Virus record (IMG/VR): IMGVR_UViG_3300035670_000073
Span: 1 to 64,000 of that record
DNA length: 64,000 nucleotides
Reading direction: 5' to 3' (one strand)
Source: a virus
Made by a program: the position numbers and the translations under genes. This document shows, one piece after another, positions 47,201 to 56,185 of this stretch. Position 1 is the first letter of the stretch; each line of letters opens with the position of its first letter. Under the pieces are notes generated by a model that did not search any database, had not been told where the DNA came from, and saw only the letters and a list, made by a program, of their open reading frames with translations.

Positions 47201-49012
47201 CCTCTTTCAAATAATAATTTTGTTGGTAATATAGACAAACTAAAGGTATTTAAAGACGCAATTTCCGATGCGGATTTTAATGAACATAGTTATAATTTAA
47301 ATTCAATATCTATTGAAAATAAGTCGGATCTTTACAGTAATTTATTTTATCTATGGAGTTTCGATACTCCAATAAATTTATATAATTCATCTTCAATCAG
47401 TTCTTCAATTTTAAATCAAAATTTAAAATATCAACTTAATAAATTTGAAGCATTTAATTTCAAACAAACCGATAAATATTTTAGTTCTCCAATTTGTGCA
47501 ACTTTGAAAGTAGACGAATTTCCATATCAATTTGATGTTTTAAAAATAAAACAAGTTATAAACACAAATAATTTCGGACCAAATTTTGCTGGAAATAATA
47601 AAATAAATAAAATATCAGAAACTGTTTCTTCTAATTTAGTTCCTTACGATTATTCTACATTTAGTACTGACATTATAGGTGATGATTCATCGTTGGTACA
47701 ATTTAGTATCAGTCCATATGACTATTTAAATGAAAAAATAAAAGATTTCGTTGGTAAAGAAGGTATTACGAATATTATAGGCGATCCTAAGTATTTAACC
47801 TCCCAAAATTATCCTGAATTGGTTCTTTTACAGAAAGATTTTAAAAAATTCAATCAGAAATATATCTATCCTCAAGAATTTTTTACAACTTATAAATTTT
47901 ATATTGATTTTTCAATCTTTGAATTTGTTAAAAATTTAAAACCCGCTAGAGTAAATTTATTGACCGGTTTGGTTTTACAACCAAGTTTATTAGAAAGAAA
48001 AAAATTTGGTTATAAAGATGTAAATTTTTCAAATACATCTATACTTTCAATAAATTTTGATAATAAAACCAATTTAGATTTATCAATTAAAAATACTAAT
48101 TTTACATCAAGTAATACAACAGTTTCAACTCTTGATAATCAGTACAAAACAGATCACAACACTTATAATTTTCACCAGTTTCAGATTAAAGACACGGTTG
48201 ATGATCGTGATTTTATTTATTGTAAATACGGTAAGCTCGTTAAAATGTCAGATAACGGATTTTTAGTTCGAGATGTTAATTTAGTCAATGATAAAGAATC
48301 ATACCAACTTGTAAACAATAGAATTCCAATCAATCAAAACATAAATGGTACTACGGGTACAGCGGGTACCGCAGGAAGTTCGGGTACTAGTGGTACAAGT
48401 GGTAAATTGAATGTAAACAGAGATAAATCTAATGGTTATGTTTGTACATTTTCTTCTTCATTTGATAGAGTTGAAATAATTGGATCGGGATCCGGATATA
48501 GTCTAAAAATAAATCCGTATGATTCATCCGGTACAAGTGGTACTTCCGGTAAAAATGTATACGCGTACAATTTACAAATTACAGGAAGCAAAGAATTATT
48601 AAATCCTTATTATGGTGTAAGAAATAGTGGATATTCAAGAAAACATCTTAGTAAAACCAGACTTGCTGGATCTAGATATAGATTCATAGCGTTATCCGGG
48701 TCGAAATATACGATACAAAACGGAATTAAAATATTAAATCCAGTTTCCGATTATAAAATCACTTATTATGATTATATTAAGGGTAAAAATGATAGTAATA
48801 CTACGGTTAATCGTCAAGGAATACCTAATGGGTCAGAACCTATAATAAGTGTACCCGGATTTTTAAGCTTAGATGTTGATAGCAATAACTTCCCAATATA
48901 TGGAAAAGTATTAACTCCTGAAGGAAGTGCTGCGGGTACATTTGAATCATTACCTCTAACAGCATCACAGTGTACGAGTGCAAGTTTAAATACTTATATT
49001 AAAAATTTATAA
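44294..49012 (+). CDS. Giant tail/baseplate protein, 1572 aa
   Basis: The largest gene in the window. A mixed helical/beta N-terminal half is followed by a LamG/concanavalin-like region (about residues 770-1040; e.g. SIEYTSVFQGVSSVELSFRL and RFFSSGSYYIGNYPLSNNNF with a beta-sandwich pattern). Collagen-like G-T-[SAT] triplets lie at about 1353-1376 and near 1415. The LamG fold usually binds glycans. It may be a gp7-like wedge protein extended by glycan-binding modules; the exact homolog is unclear. Confidence 0.6.
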   Translation: MPYDYLTINPEQLNFGLVSASYFDTDLQKLYEQTLVPEKGFFGDGDDDIVELSLYDTNQNILGFNRIIPKVTYSVVQGSFRDINNNLQSYSYANPSTNIVRYSNEILLHSQFDLNYNQVSPGLYYVLYNPIRNIAGNQTNNLVIKEVSPSRTELRLSFAFDTVKNEQSRLDSVKIRAFADKKYIFLQIEDNFVTIVDNNPIEQDFAANENQYNLYEISQLLGFKNKADLQEYISSTYYGFNKIIKTNITTEVLETKTFVGIAEQIKNFSYRYNDVEFIKEEILESLRIIVLKVSQDRILERTSLNPISLNIVLDFFQKVIYNDWLLPKVSELLDNYYNNFYDYYKNSLNFNNGRLIKILNHTSYFNEIDNSVNIQIKLDEPLPTEFDVKTLCWISNISIAPIYFKVNLFTQQLSRKVYLNGVNFNVEVPTVSPTNQKFEDNNIDTLDYAKVKLKQRINDLFINFDDFNDFINYSSAELRSKIAKNKILYYANLENEKNLLITTAKNSVYSISASYSRDVKLKTQEQISLLNTFDDYESYLFFNTSSINEKIENGISFDKNNYNSLTYQLPEYIRTDTESADYLKFTAMIGHFFDNILVFIKKFPKNYPIVNDDRNNYPKNYIEELLNSLNWNANIAKFEQSDLNQLYFTNTETTGSLSSSYFDYAKSILNRLTNNISAIYKSKGTGTSFDLIRTIFGIPKELIQIKEYGSPDILSNKTSFYEYDTLLYFTKFDRDNYLKFNHTGSDSYFVKSEFQSVNLINNNLTQSIEYTSVFQGVSSVELSFRLNSINYEYGEKIPLIKKDRIFNDWSIYIKKDKQKESGTVIFEINPVENEKTSSIRSLELPFFNNNFYTLLLKREVLPGFTFDAVSFSSSLQKNQYPSIVLENEPTFNNFVVEDDGDFVAIPPILNKLTQSFFIESSRKYVPHLYTLEINQYDGEQLIFNSKSTKIITYETNRFFSSGSYYIGNYPLSNNNFVGNIDKLKVFKDAISDADFNEHSYNLNSISIENKSDLYSNLFYLWSFDTPINLYNSSSISSSILNQNLKYQLNKFEAFNFKQTDKYFSSPICATLKVDEFPYQFDVLKIKQVINTNNFGPNFAGNNKINKISETVSSNLVPYDYSTFSTDIIGDDSSLVQFSISPYDYLNEKIKDFVGKEGITNIIGDPKYLTSQNYPELVLLQKDFKKFNQKYIYPQEFFTTYKFYIDFSIFEFVKNLKPARVNLLTGLVLQPSLLERKKFGYKDVNFSNTSILSINFDNKTNLDLSIKNTNFTSSNTTVSTLDNQYKTDHNTYNFHQFQIKDTVDDRDFIYCKYGKLVKMSDNGFLVRDVNLVNDKESYQLVNNRIPINQNINGTTGTAGTAGSSGTSGTSGKLNVNRDKSNGYVCTFSSSFDRVEIIGSGSGYSLKINPYDSSGTSGTSGKNVYAYNLQITGSKELLNPYYGVRNSGYSRKHLSKTRLAGSRYRFIALSGSKYTIQNGIKILNPVSDYKITYYDYIKGKNDSNTTVNRQGIPNGSEPIISVPGFLSLDVDSNNFPIYGKVLTPEGSAAGTFESLPLTASQCTSASLNTYIKNL

Positions 49013-49057
49013 TATATTTTTTAGATAAAAAACTAAAATCCAACATAATTATTGTAT

Positions 49058-49696
49058 ATGGCATATTTAGATAACAATGTTCTTACAGTCAACGCTGTAT
49101 TAACTAAAAAGGGACGTGAAATTTTAGCTAAAACCGGTGGTCTTAACATCACCGCGTTTGCTTTAGCTGACGATGAAATCGACTATACTCAATTTAATCC
49201 AACTCATCCGCTTGGAAGTGCATACTATGATATAGCTATTCGTAATACTCCCGTATTGGAACCAATTACCGACGAATCACAATTAATGAAGTATAAATTG
49301 GTAACTCTAAATGACGGCGTTACAGCTGTACCAACTATTAGTGTAGCACAATCTGTAATCACGATAGATAGAGATTATACAGGTGAAATTTTAATAAGTC
49401 CTAGTACCAATCCAACTTACAATGTTACATTGGGGTATACCGCTATATTGGCCAATAAAGATGTTGGAACTTTGATAGTTACCGAAACAAATAGTCTAAA
49501 TTCAAGTACAGCGACCGTACCATCATTTTCTGGAGATTTAGCTTCTCAAACTTCACAGTCCGTTATTGGTAATAAATTTAGATTTATTCCAAACGCAGGA
49601 TTATCCAAAACAACAACCACTAATATTACAATTATTGGAAATGAAAGTGGTGGAAATACAGCAATAACAGTAACAGTAACGGTACCTTCAACCTAA
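49058..49696 (+). CDS. Tail-associated protein with Ig-like C-terminus
   Basis: About 212 aa. Conserved-looking N-terminus (AYLDNNVLTVNAVLTKKGRE, LNITAFALADDEIDYTQFNP), which I associate with small structural proteins of T4-like phages; the C-terminal half is Thr/Ser-rich beta structure. The start is ATG 49058, two codons after an in-frame TTG. It begins a subset of adhesin-like genes after the giant protein. Confidence 0.6.
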   Translation: MAYLDNNVLTVNAVLTKKGREILAKTGGLNITAFALADDEIDYTQFNPTHPLGSAYYDIAIRNTPVLEPITDESQLMKYKLVTLNDGVTAVPTISVAQSVITIDRDYTGEILISPSTNPTYNVTLGYTAILANKDVGTLIVTETNSLNSSTATVPSFSGDLASQTSQSVIGNKFRFIPNAGLSKTTTTNITIIGNESGGNTAITVTVTVPST

Positions 49697-49705
49697 TTTT
49701 AATAT

Positions 49706-50842
49706 ATGATATTTAGCCAATTTAATCAAGATGATGTCGTCATTGGGAGAATAAACCAAGTTTCTTCCGGTATGTTTGGAACGGGAAGTTTATTTGTTAG
49801 TCAATCTACATTTATAACTCAATCCGGTAAATTTGGTCAAGGAATACAATTAACAGGATCGAGTGTTTATGATATTAAAAACGGACAGTATTATTTAGAT
49901 ATTTATTCAGGAGCAGATTTATATTTTGATATAGCATACGGTGATTATGTAAATAGTGGTAGTTCAAAATTTGATGTGGTAGATTCTGAAACGCCGGTAT
50001 TAGCTAATGAGACTAAAGTTATTTATTCACAATACAAAAATGTTTTATTACAACCGGGTGATGACTTATTTAGTTTTGCAACGGGAAGTATAAATACTAC
50101 GATTGATAGTGAAGCAATTTTTGTTTTAAATTTTGCAGCGGATAAATTTAAGGATCAAATTGATCCGGGTCAAATTCAAATTTGTTTGTCAGGATCTATT
50201 GCTCCAAAAAAGTTCACTTTTATTGATGATTCACAAATTATTAATAAACAACAAAATGTATATAATTTAATTTCAGGATCAATTATAAATGGTGTACCAA
50301 CGCCTTATTTGAAAAATGGTTCGCCTGTATATAATGGTATTGGACTATTTTATCCTTCTAATGGTATTGTAATATTTAATGCAATAAAATTAGATACTCT
50401 CATTGGTATAACTTCAACATCAAGCAATACTTCTACTTATCAAATTCGAAATCGTAATTTATTTACAAATGAAAGTGGAAATCCGTTTAAGTCAACCTAT
50501 TGGCGTCTTTGGACACGAGATTTTTATAATGCTTTGAGAAGATCGAAAGGTACGATGGGAATTCGTAAATCTGAATTTGTACCGTCCACCAACTACTTCG
50601 TTCGTGTTAAGAATAAAGAATTTAATTATAGTAATAATCCAACATTTGTATCGGATGGAACTGATGGTAAAACAAAAGGAACTATAATATATCAAGACTT
50701 AATCAATAATCCTCGAACATATATTACTTCCGTTGGATTATATAATGAAAATAACGAACTTCTAGCTATTGGTAAGTTAAGTAAACCTACACAAAAATCA
50801 TTCGATAACGAATTATTAATTAAAGTAAGAATAGACTTTTAA
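49706..50842 (+). CDS. Hypothetical 378-aa tail protein
   Basis: Beta-rich, Ser/Gly-rich N-terminal part. The C-terminal section (RDFYNALRRSKGTMGIRKSE, YITSVGLYNENNELLAIGKL, SKPTQKSFDNELLIKVRIDF) shares its ending pattern with the gene at 51568 (ITQVGLYANADLVAVAKLAQ, PIKNTGEIPINIIVKWDT). The two proteins therefore probably share a C-terminal baseplate-binding or tail-attachment module. Function otherwise unknown. Confidence 0.65.
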   Translation: MIFSQFNQDDVVIGRINQVSSGMFGTGSLFVSQSTFITQSGKFGQGIQLTGSSVYDIKNGQYYLDIYSGADLYFDIAYGDYVNSGSSKFDVVDSETPVLANETKVIYSQYKNVLLQPGDDLFSFATGSINTTIDSEAIFVLNFAADKFKDQIDPGQIQICLSGSIAPKKFTFIDDSQIINKQQNVYNLISGSIINGVPTPYLKNGSPVYNGIGLFYPSNGIVIFNAIKLDTLIGITSTSSNTSTYQIRNRNLFTNESGNPFKSTYWRLWTRDFYNALRRSKGTMGIRKSEFVPSTNYFVRVKNKEFNYSNNPTFVSDGTDGKTKGTIIYQDLINNPRTYITSVGLYNENNELLAIGKLSKPTQKSFDNELLIKVRIDF

Positions 50843-50872
50843 TTAATAATAAATCTTCCTATTTATATTAGG

Positions 50873-51571
50873 ATGATTAAATTTTTTAAAACACAAGATG
50901 TATTAACAACCAGATTTGTGGTAGCTAAACCACAAGTAATTGATAATATTTTTCTCGACTTGATTTTTGGAAATGACGGTGATGATGTTACATTTCCAAT
51001 AACGGTTCCATTTTTACAATGTAATAATAATTTTTCGGGAAGTTGTGAACCAATAAAAATTACGAATGCATATTTGGCAGATACAAATTTTATACAAAAC
51101 GATATACCAGACTTTTATATAGGTAAATATTTAAATTCTAGTTCTATTTTTTATCCTTCGAGTAGTGTTGAATGGTCAAATGAAACAAATCCTGTAAACA
51201 TAAATGGTACATATAAAGGACAAATATATAATACCATCGATAAAATGTATTATAATAATTACAATAATGCCTACAATAGATTTGGATTAAACGATACAGT
51301 TTTACAAAACAAAAAATTAAATTTAGCCAATGAATTTTCTCTTTATTCACTAGCTGTAAATCAGGCAGGGGATACTATTAGACCAAATACAGTAGTCATT
51401 ACTAATCAAACGGGTGATGTTTTGTCAGATATTTATGATGACGGTAACAATAACTTATTTTTGACAGGTAGTCATTTTGTCGATTATTACCAATTTAGTT
51501 CAAATTCAACATCTTTAGTTACTAGTTATGGTCAATATGGGTTAAGTTATTATCTTAAAAACAGCATATGA
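50873..51571 (+). CDS. Hypothetical 232-aa tail protein
   Basis: An Asn/Tyr/Ser-rich beta-type protein without a recognised domain. It overlaps the start of the 868-aa propeller gene by 4 nt (ATGA), so translation is coupled and the two proteins may form one complex. It starts after a short AT-rich gap with TATTTATATTAGG before ATG. Confidence 0.6.
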   Translation: MIKFFKTQDVLTTRFVVAKPQVIDNIFLDLIFGNDGDDVTFPITVPFLQCNNNFSGSCEPIKITNAYLADTNFIQNDIPDFYIGKYLNSSSIFYPSSSVEWSNETNPVNINGTYKGQIYNTIDKMYYNNYNNAYNRFGLNDTVLQNKKLNLANEFSLYSLAVNQAGDTIRPNTVVITNQTGDVLSDIYDDGNNNLFLTGSHFVDYYQFSSNSTSLVTSYGQYGLSYYLKNSI

Positions 51572-54174
51572 GTCTTTTAAATATTTATAATGAACTATAT
51601 GGCAAAACCGTTGCGACAAATGGTGATTATATAGCAATAGGAAATCCTCCATCCAAAAATTGGAATGAGTGTGAAGGATTCGGACGAATCGGTGAAGTAA
51701 TTTTGGTTAAAAAAAATAAGTTTAATAAAAATTATTCAGTTGTTAAAACATTTAAAAATTTATACAATAGAAATATAATAAATCCATATTATACTGAACA
51801 AAGTTCAAGTGCTGTTAATACATCGTCCTTTATAGCGAATTCTGGAAGTTTAAGTAATGTAAATGATAGTTGTAGTTTTTTAGTTATAGAAAAGGGAAGT
51901 GAATTTGTATATCAAAGTAAGTATGGAGAGTCAATAGATGTAAGTGATTTTTTCTTAGCAATTTCAGATTTATCTTACAGTCAAAGTTCATATCCAGATA
52001 ATTTTGTTACTAAAAATTCCGTTGATGTATATGAAATTAATCCTAATTATTTTTTGGAACTGAGCGGTGCACTGAGTGGTGCGATAACACCGTTGAATTC
52101 CGAATGTGATGAAGAAAATTTAAATAATTACGATTTGCCTGTATATCCCATTTTTACAGTAACTGGATCAGCAAATGAATCTTTTGGTAAAAGTGTTTCA
52201 ATTTCAAATAATTTATTAGCGGTAGGCGCTCCTACAGCTTTCAGTGGTAGAGGAGCGGTTTATGTTTATAGATATGACGATGTTGATTTTAAATACACTC
52301 TCGACGCAGTTTTAACCAGTAGTGTTATTGATGATCCGATACAAAAAGGATTCGGGTTTTCTTTAAGTATAGATAAATACTATGAAAATAAAATATTAGT
52401 AGGTTCTAATCAAATAAGTAGTAGTAAAGTATTTTTATTTAGATATTCAAATAAATGGGAAGTCTCACAAAAATTTATTAACATTACAGGTTCAAATTAT
52501 CTTTATGCACCCGAGACTTTTGGAAATACCTATCAATGGATACCATCCGGAAGTCTTAAAAAAGCTCAAGTAAATAATAATTTTGGCCATTCAGTTTCTA
52601 TAAATAAAAATGTAATAGTAATTGGAGCTCCAACAGAACTTTTGTATTACGAATATTCGGGATCAAATACCTTAAGAAGAAGAGGAAGTGCTTATATTTA
52701 TGCAAACAATCAGTGTTTAACCGGATCATCAAATTTTACTTTAGTTACCAAAACATACGGCGATGAAAAAACATTTAAAGATAATATGTTTGGTTATTCG
52801 GTTTCAACATTTGACGATTATATTTTGATAGGATCACCGAAACCTTATTTTCCGTTTAGTTCACTTTATCTTTCATCTTCTTTAAATAAATTTGATAAGT
52901 TTTTTGATATAAATGATTTTGGAGAATCCAGTTATAGTGGTCAAGCTTTACTTTACAAATTATCGGGGTCTACAATACGACAATTAACTACAGATCCAAT
53001 TTCTAAAAGAAAGGATTATGAAAATTCGTATAATGCATTTGGTAGCTCGGTTGCTGTTTCGGATAAAAATATAGTAATAGGCGCACCAATACCTTTAAAT
53101 GACGATTTATATTTGTTTTCACCATTTATAACAGAAACTGGTAGCTTAAACGATATGTCATATGTTAAAACTTCATCTTATAATCCAGAAAATTGTACGG
53201 ATGTCGCGAATGTGGTTTATTTTAAAATTGAAGATGCTGTCAATACTACAGGATGTAACGATACACTAATTGCAATTTGTGAAGAAAACGATCATATACA
53301 ACAACTAAAAGGTAGATGTTTTATCTACGATTTTAATGATTTACAAACAAATTATAACTTAGGAAATGTTTTCTACAATAATAATAGAGTAGTGATAAAC
53401 AACACAGGCAGTATTTTTAGTGTTTTCACCAGAGACCCAGAACGTACGGATTATCCATATGTTCATATGGAGTATGAAAGTCAAATCACTTTATATGAAA
53501 AACAATTTGTTTGTAAAGTAGAACCAGGTGAATTTAACATTTCAACAAACCCAACGGCTCTTAATTCTTATATCATCGATTATGGAATAATTAATTCACA
53601 AGTATTCAATTTTGAAAATTTAGATATCATACTAAGATTTATTAATTCAAAATTAACAACAACACAATCCGAAGAATGGTGGAATTCAATTGTACAAGGA
53701 GATGTGGAACAAAGTATTTTTGATTTTTATTCATCTCAAATAAAAAATTATACTGAAAACAAATTGAATAATGATATAAAATGTTTATGTATGACTAAAG
53801 ATTTTGATGTAAATCGAGATGGTATTGTTACCATTCAAGACGCAACTGCAATATGGAAATATTTTATAGAAGAATTAACATATAAAAATTACAAAAATTA
53901 CCTAAGCTTAAATTCAACCAGAAATAATTATGATGATATAATTAATTTTTTAAATAAAAAAACCGGTAAATTTAATGAAAGTATAATTAAAAAAGATTTT
54001 TTCAATTATCAATATAGTTCCTCTATCGATCCAACGGGATCATATTTAGCGCCTTATATAACCCAAGTGGGTTTATATGCAAATGCAGATTTGGTAGCAG
54101 TTGCTAAATTAGCTCAACCTATTAAAAATACAGGTGAAATTCCTATAAATATTATAGTTAAATGGGACACTTAA
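51568..54174 (+). CDS. Beta-propeller adhesin with dockerin-like loop
   Basis: An 868-aa protein. At least four FG-GAP-like blades are visible between residues about 205 and 520 (ESFGKSVSISNNLLAVGAPT, FGHSVSINKNVIVIGAPTEL, FGYSVSTFDDYILIGSPKPY, FGSSVAVSDKNIVIGAPIPL), as in integrin-type propellers. Near 746-765, DFDVNRDGIVTIQDATAIWK is a D-x-N-x-D-G calcium loop with dockerin spacing. The C-terminus shares the VGLYANADLVAVAKL module with the gene at 49706. It is probably a calcium-stabilised receptor-binding protein. Confidence 0.72.
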   Translation: MSLLNIYNELYGKTVATNGDYIAIGNPPSKNWNECEGFGRIGEVILVKKNKFNKNYSVVKTFKNLYNRNIINPYYTEQSSSAVNTSSFIANSGSLSNVNDSCSFLVIEKGSEFVYQSKYGESIDVSDFFLAISDLSYSQSSYPDNFVTKNSVDVYEINPNYFLELSGALSGAITPLNSECDEENLNNYDLPVYPIFTVTGSANESFGKSVSISNNLLAVGAPTAFSGRGAVYVYRYDDVDFKYTLDAVLTSSVIDDPIQKGFGFSLSIDKYYENKILVGSNQISSSKVFLFRYSNKWEVSQKFINITGSNYLYAPETFGNTYQWIPSGSLKKAQVNNNFGHSVSINKNVIVIGAPTELLYYEYSGSNTLRRRGSAYIYANNQCLTGSSNFTLVTKTYGDEKTFKDNMFGYSVSTFDDYILIGSPKPYFPFSSLYLSSSLNKFDKFFDINDFGESSYSGQALLYKLSGSTIRQLTTDPISKRKDYENSYNAFGSSVAVSDKNIVIGAPIPLNDDLYLFSPFITETGSLNDMSYVKTSSYNPENCTDVANVVYFKIEDAVNTTGCNDTLIAICEENDHIQQLKGRCFIYDFNDLQTNYNLGNVFYNNNRVVINNTGSIFSVFTRDPERTDYPYVHMEYESQITLYEKQFVCKVEPGEFNISTNPTALNSYIIDYGIINSQVFNFENLDIILRFINSKLTTTQSEEWWNSIVQGDVEQSIFDFYSSQIKNYTENKLNNDIKCLCMTKDFDVNRDGIVTIQDATAIWKYFIEELTYKNYKNYLSLNSTRNNYDDIINFLNKKTGKFNESIIKKDFFNYQYSSSIDPTGSYLAPYITQVGLYANADLVAVAKLAQPIKNTGEIPINIIVKWDT

Positions 54175-54203
54175 TTATATTTATTATATAATAGATTAAA
54201 ATT

Positions 54204-54713
54204 ATGCCAACTTTATCCGATTCAAAAACAGTAGATCGTGAATCAGTCAAAAAGAGCTTATATGATAGATATAATGCTCTTCAAAATGCAGGTGGCGCAT
54301 TTGATGCTTATGCTGCAACTACAAATACATCCGTTCTTGGAACTCAAGCTCCATTCGGATTTACACAAAAGTCTATAGACTGGACCATTCGTCCTGGCTT
54401 TGAACCTAAGATTTCGGGTGTTGTTGGTGGCGCTGGTCTACCTGGTGAAAATTTTAATGATGCGGCACTTAATTATGGCGACACCATAAATGGTGGTATT
54501 AGAGTAGATGGAGTAAACAAAATTTCTACAAACTGGAACGGTCAATCTTCACTTCAAGATGCTAAATATACAACCGATTCCGGGTTTAAGATAAAAATGC
54601 CACAAGGTATTACTCAGTTCAAAGATGCTACAGGTGAAAATTCAAAACAGCTTTCAATTTATATGAAAGGCTTTAATAGTACAAAATATAAAGACGGTTC
54701 ATTTACCCGTTAA
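54204..54713 (+). CDS. Hypothetical 169-aa structural protein
   Basis: Gly/Thr/Asn-rich with Ala-rich N-terminal helix (RYNALQNAGGAFDAYAATTN). No recognised motif. It closes the structural block, has a TATAATAG-type AT-rich upstream region, and uses favoured codons suggestive of high expression. It could be a minor tail or capsid component. Confidence 0.55.
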   Translation: MPTLSDSKTVDRESVKKSLYDRYNALQNAGGAFDAYAATTNTSVLGTQAPFGFTQKSIDWTIRPGFEPKISGVVGGAGLPGENFNDAALNYGDTINGGIRVDGVNKISTNWNGQSSLQDAKYTTDSGFKIKMPQGITQFKDATGENSKQLSIYMKGFNSTKYKDGSFTR

Positions 54714-54725
54714 TATATATTGTTA

Positions 54726-55238
54726 ATGGTTATATTGGGTTTAGACTCCTCTACATCAGTCACGGGATGGGCTTTCAGTGAAAACGGAAAGGTCCTAGAT
54801 GCTGGATTTATTGATACAAAAAAGTACGAAACTACCAAGGAAAAAACTTATAGTGTAATTAACTTTATTGAATCAAATAAATACAATGATAAATTTCAAC
54901 ATATTAACTTAGAAGCTGCTTTAAGCGGGTTTGCCGGCGGTTTCACAAGCCAACAGACAATTATAACACTCACCCGGCATAATGCTGTTTTCGCTTATAT
55001 TTTAGAAGAACACTTTAAAAAGAAAGTTAACTTGTTGAGTGTAAATACTATGCGCAAACAGTTATTTGGCAAGTGTAGAATTAAGGGTATGAAGTCCAAG
55101 GATTTTGTTAAACATCATCTTGAATTGTTGATGCCCGAAGTTAAAAACTTCACATTACTAAATAAAAAGAATAATTGGGATGAACGAAATGGTGACATGT
55201 ACGACGCGATAGTTTGTGCTTTGTATAAAAACTTGTAA
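54726..55238 (+). CDS. RuvC-like nuclease
   Basis: About 170 aa with the RNase H/RuvC core: ILGLDSSTSVTGWAFSENGK (first catalytic Asp near residue 6), INLEAALSGFAGGFTSQQTI (catalytic Glu near 60) and the C-terminal DERNGDMYDAIVCALY (two acidic residues). This is the order of Holliday-junction resolvases; the T4 functional counterpart is gp49, of a different fold. It would resolve recombination junctions before packaging. ATG 54726 is preferred over an in-frame TTG at 54720. Confidence 0.8.
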   Translation: MVILGLDSSTSVTGWAFSENGKVLDAGFIDTKKYETTKEKTYSVINFIESNKYNDKFQHINLEAALSGFAGGFTSQQTIITLTRHNAVFAYILEEHFKKKVNLLSVNTMRKQLFGKCRIKGMKSKDFVKHHLELLMPEVKNFTLLNKKNNWDERNGDMYDAIVCALYKNL

Positions 55239-55267
55239 AATATTATAATTTAGGTTACATTGGTTTA

Positions 55268-56185
55268 ATGGTCGGATTGCCTGTAATAGATACATTAACA
55301 AGACTCTTCAAGAATAAGCCTACTATACAAAAAGGTGGTGAAGAGATTCTAGTATTCTGTCCAAATTGCAAGCATCATAAGAAAAAGTTAAATATAAACA
55401 CTCAAACAGGATACTATCAATGTTGGGTATGTGGATTTAGTGGTAAGAGTTTTCATAGTTTGCTTAGAAAAGTAAAAGCTCCGAGTGAATATTATGAAAT
55501 TCTTTGTAAGGATAAACCCAAACGACATAATTTAGTCAAAATAGATCAAGCAAGACTTGAACTGCCGCAAGAATTTCATCCACTGTATAAACCATCAACC
55601 GATCCGGCTTATAAAAATGCTTTATCATATCTTTTTAAACGAAATATATCTGTACACGATGTTGTACGATATAATATTGGATATTGTCCAAGTGGAAATT
55701 TTGCAAATAGAATTATAGTTCCATCTTATGATGTCGATGCACAACTCAATTTTTATTGTGGTAGAGACTTTTGTGACGGATTTCTTAAATATAGATTGTG
55801 TGACGGCAGTAAAGATATGATCGGATTTGAACTGTTTACTGATTTTAATCATGAACTTACATTGGTTGAAGGTGTGTTTGATGCAATGAGTGTCAAATAC
55901 AATGTAGTACCACTGTTTGGTAAAACATTATCTAAAAAACTTAAAATTAAACTTATAGAAAATAGACCGCCTAGAGTAAATGTGTTGTTGGATAATGACG
56001 CTCTGACATCCAGTTTGAAAATTTGTGATTTTCTAATTCAAAACGGCATAAACACACATTTAGTTTTGTTAGATGGCAAAGATCCGAATGAGTTAGGACA
56101 TAATATAACTTGGCAAAACATACGAAATAGTGTTAAGATTAATGAAAGCATTTTATATCGTTATAAATTAACGAACAAATTATGA
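55268..56185 (+). CDS. DnaG-type primase (gp61-like)
   Basis: A 305-aa protein. An N-terminal zinc ribbon (CPNCKHH ... YQCWVCGFSGKS, residues about 31-63) precedes a TOPRIM domain: LTLVEGVFDAMSVKYNVVPL (Glu near 198) and NVLLDNDALTSSLKICDFL (DxD near 240), ending in LLDGKDPNELG. It makes RNA primers at the replication fork with a replicative helicase (not in this window). It overlaps the SbcD-SbcC fusion by 4 nt (ATGA), indicating an operon. Confidence 0.88.
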   Translation: MVGLPVIDTLTRLFKNKPTIQKGGEEILVFCPNCKHHKKKLNINTQTGYYQCWVCGFSGKSFHSLLRKVKAPSEYYEILCKDKPKRHNLVKIDQARLELPQEFHPLYKPSTDPAYKNALSYLFKRNISVHDVVRYNIGYCPSGNFANRIIVPSYDVDAQLNFYCGRDFCDGFLKYRLCDGSKDMIGFELFTDFNHELTLVEGVFDAMSVKYNVVPLFGKTLSKKLKIKLIENRPPRVNVLLDNDALTSSLKICDFLIQNGINTHLVLLDGKDPNELGHNITWQNIRNSVKINESILYRYKLTNKL

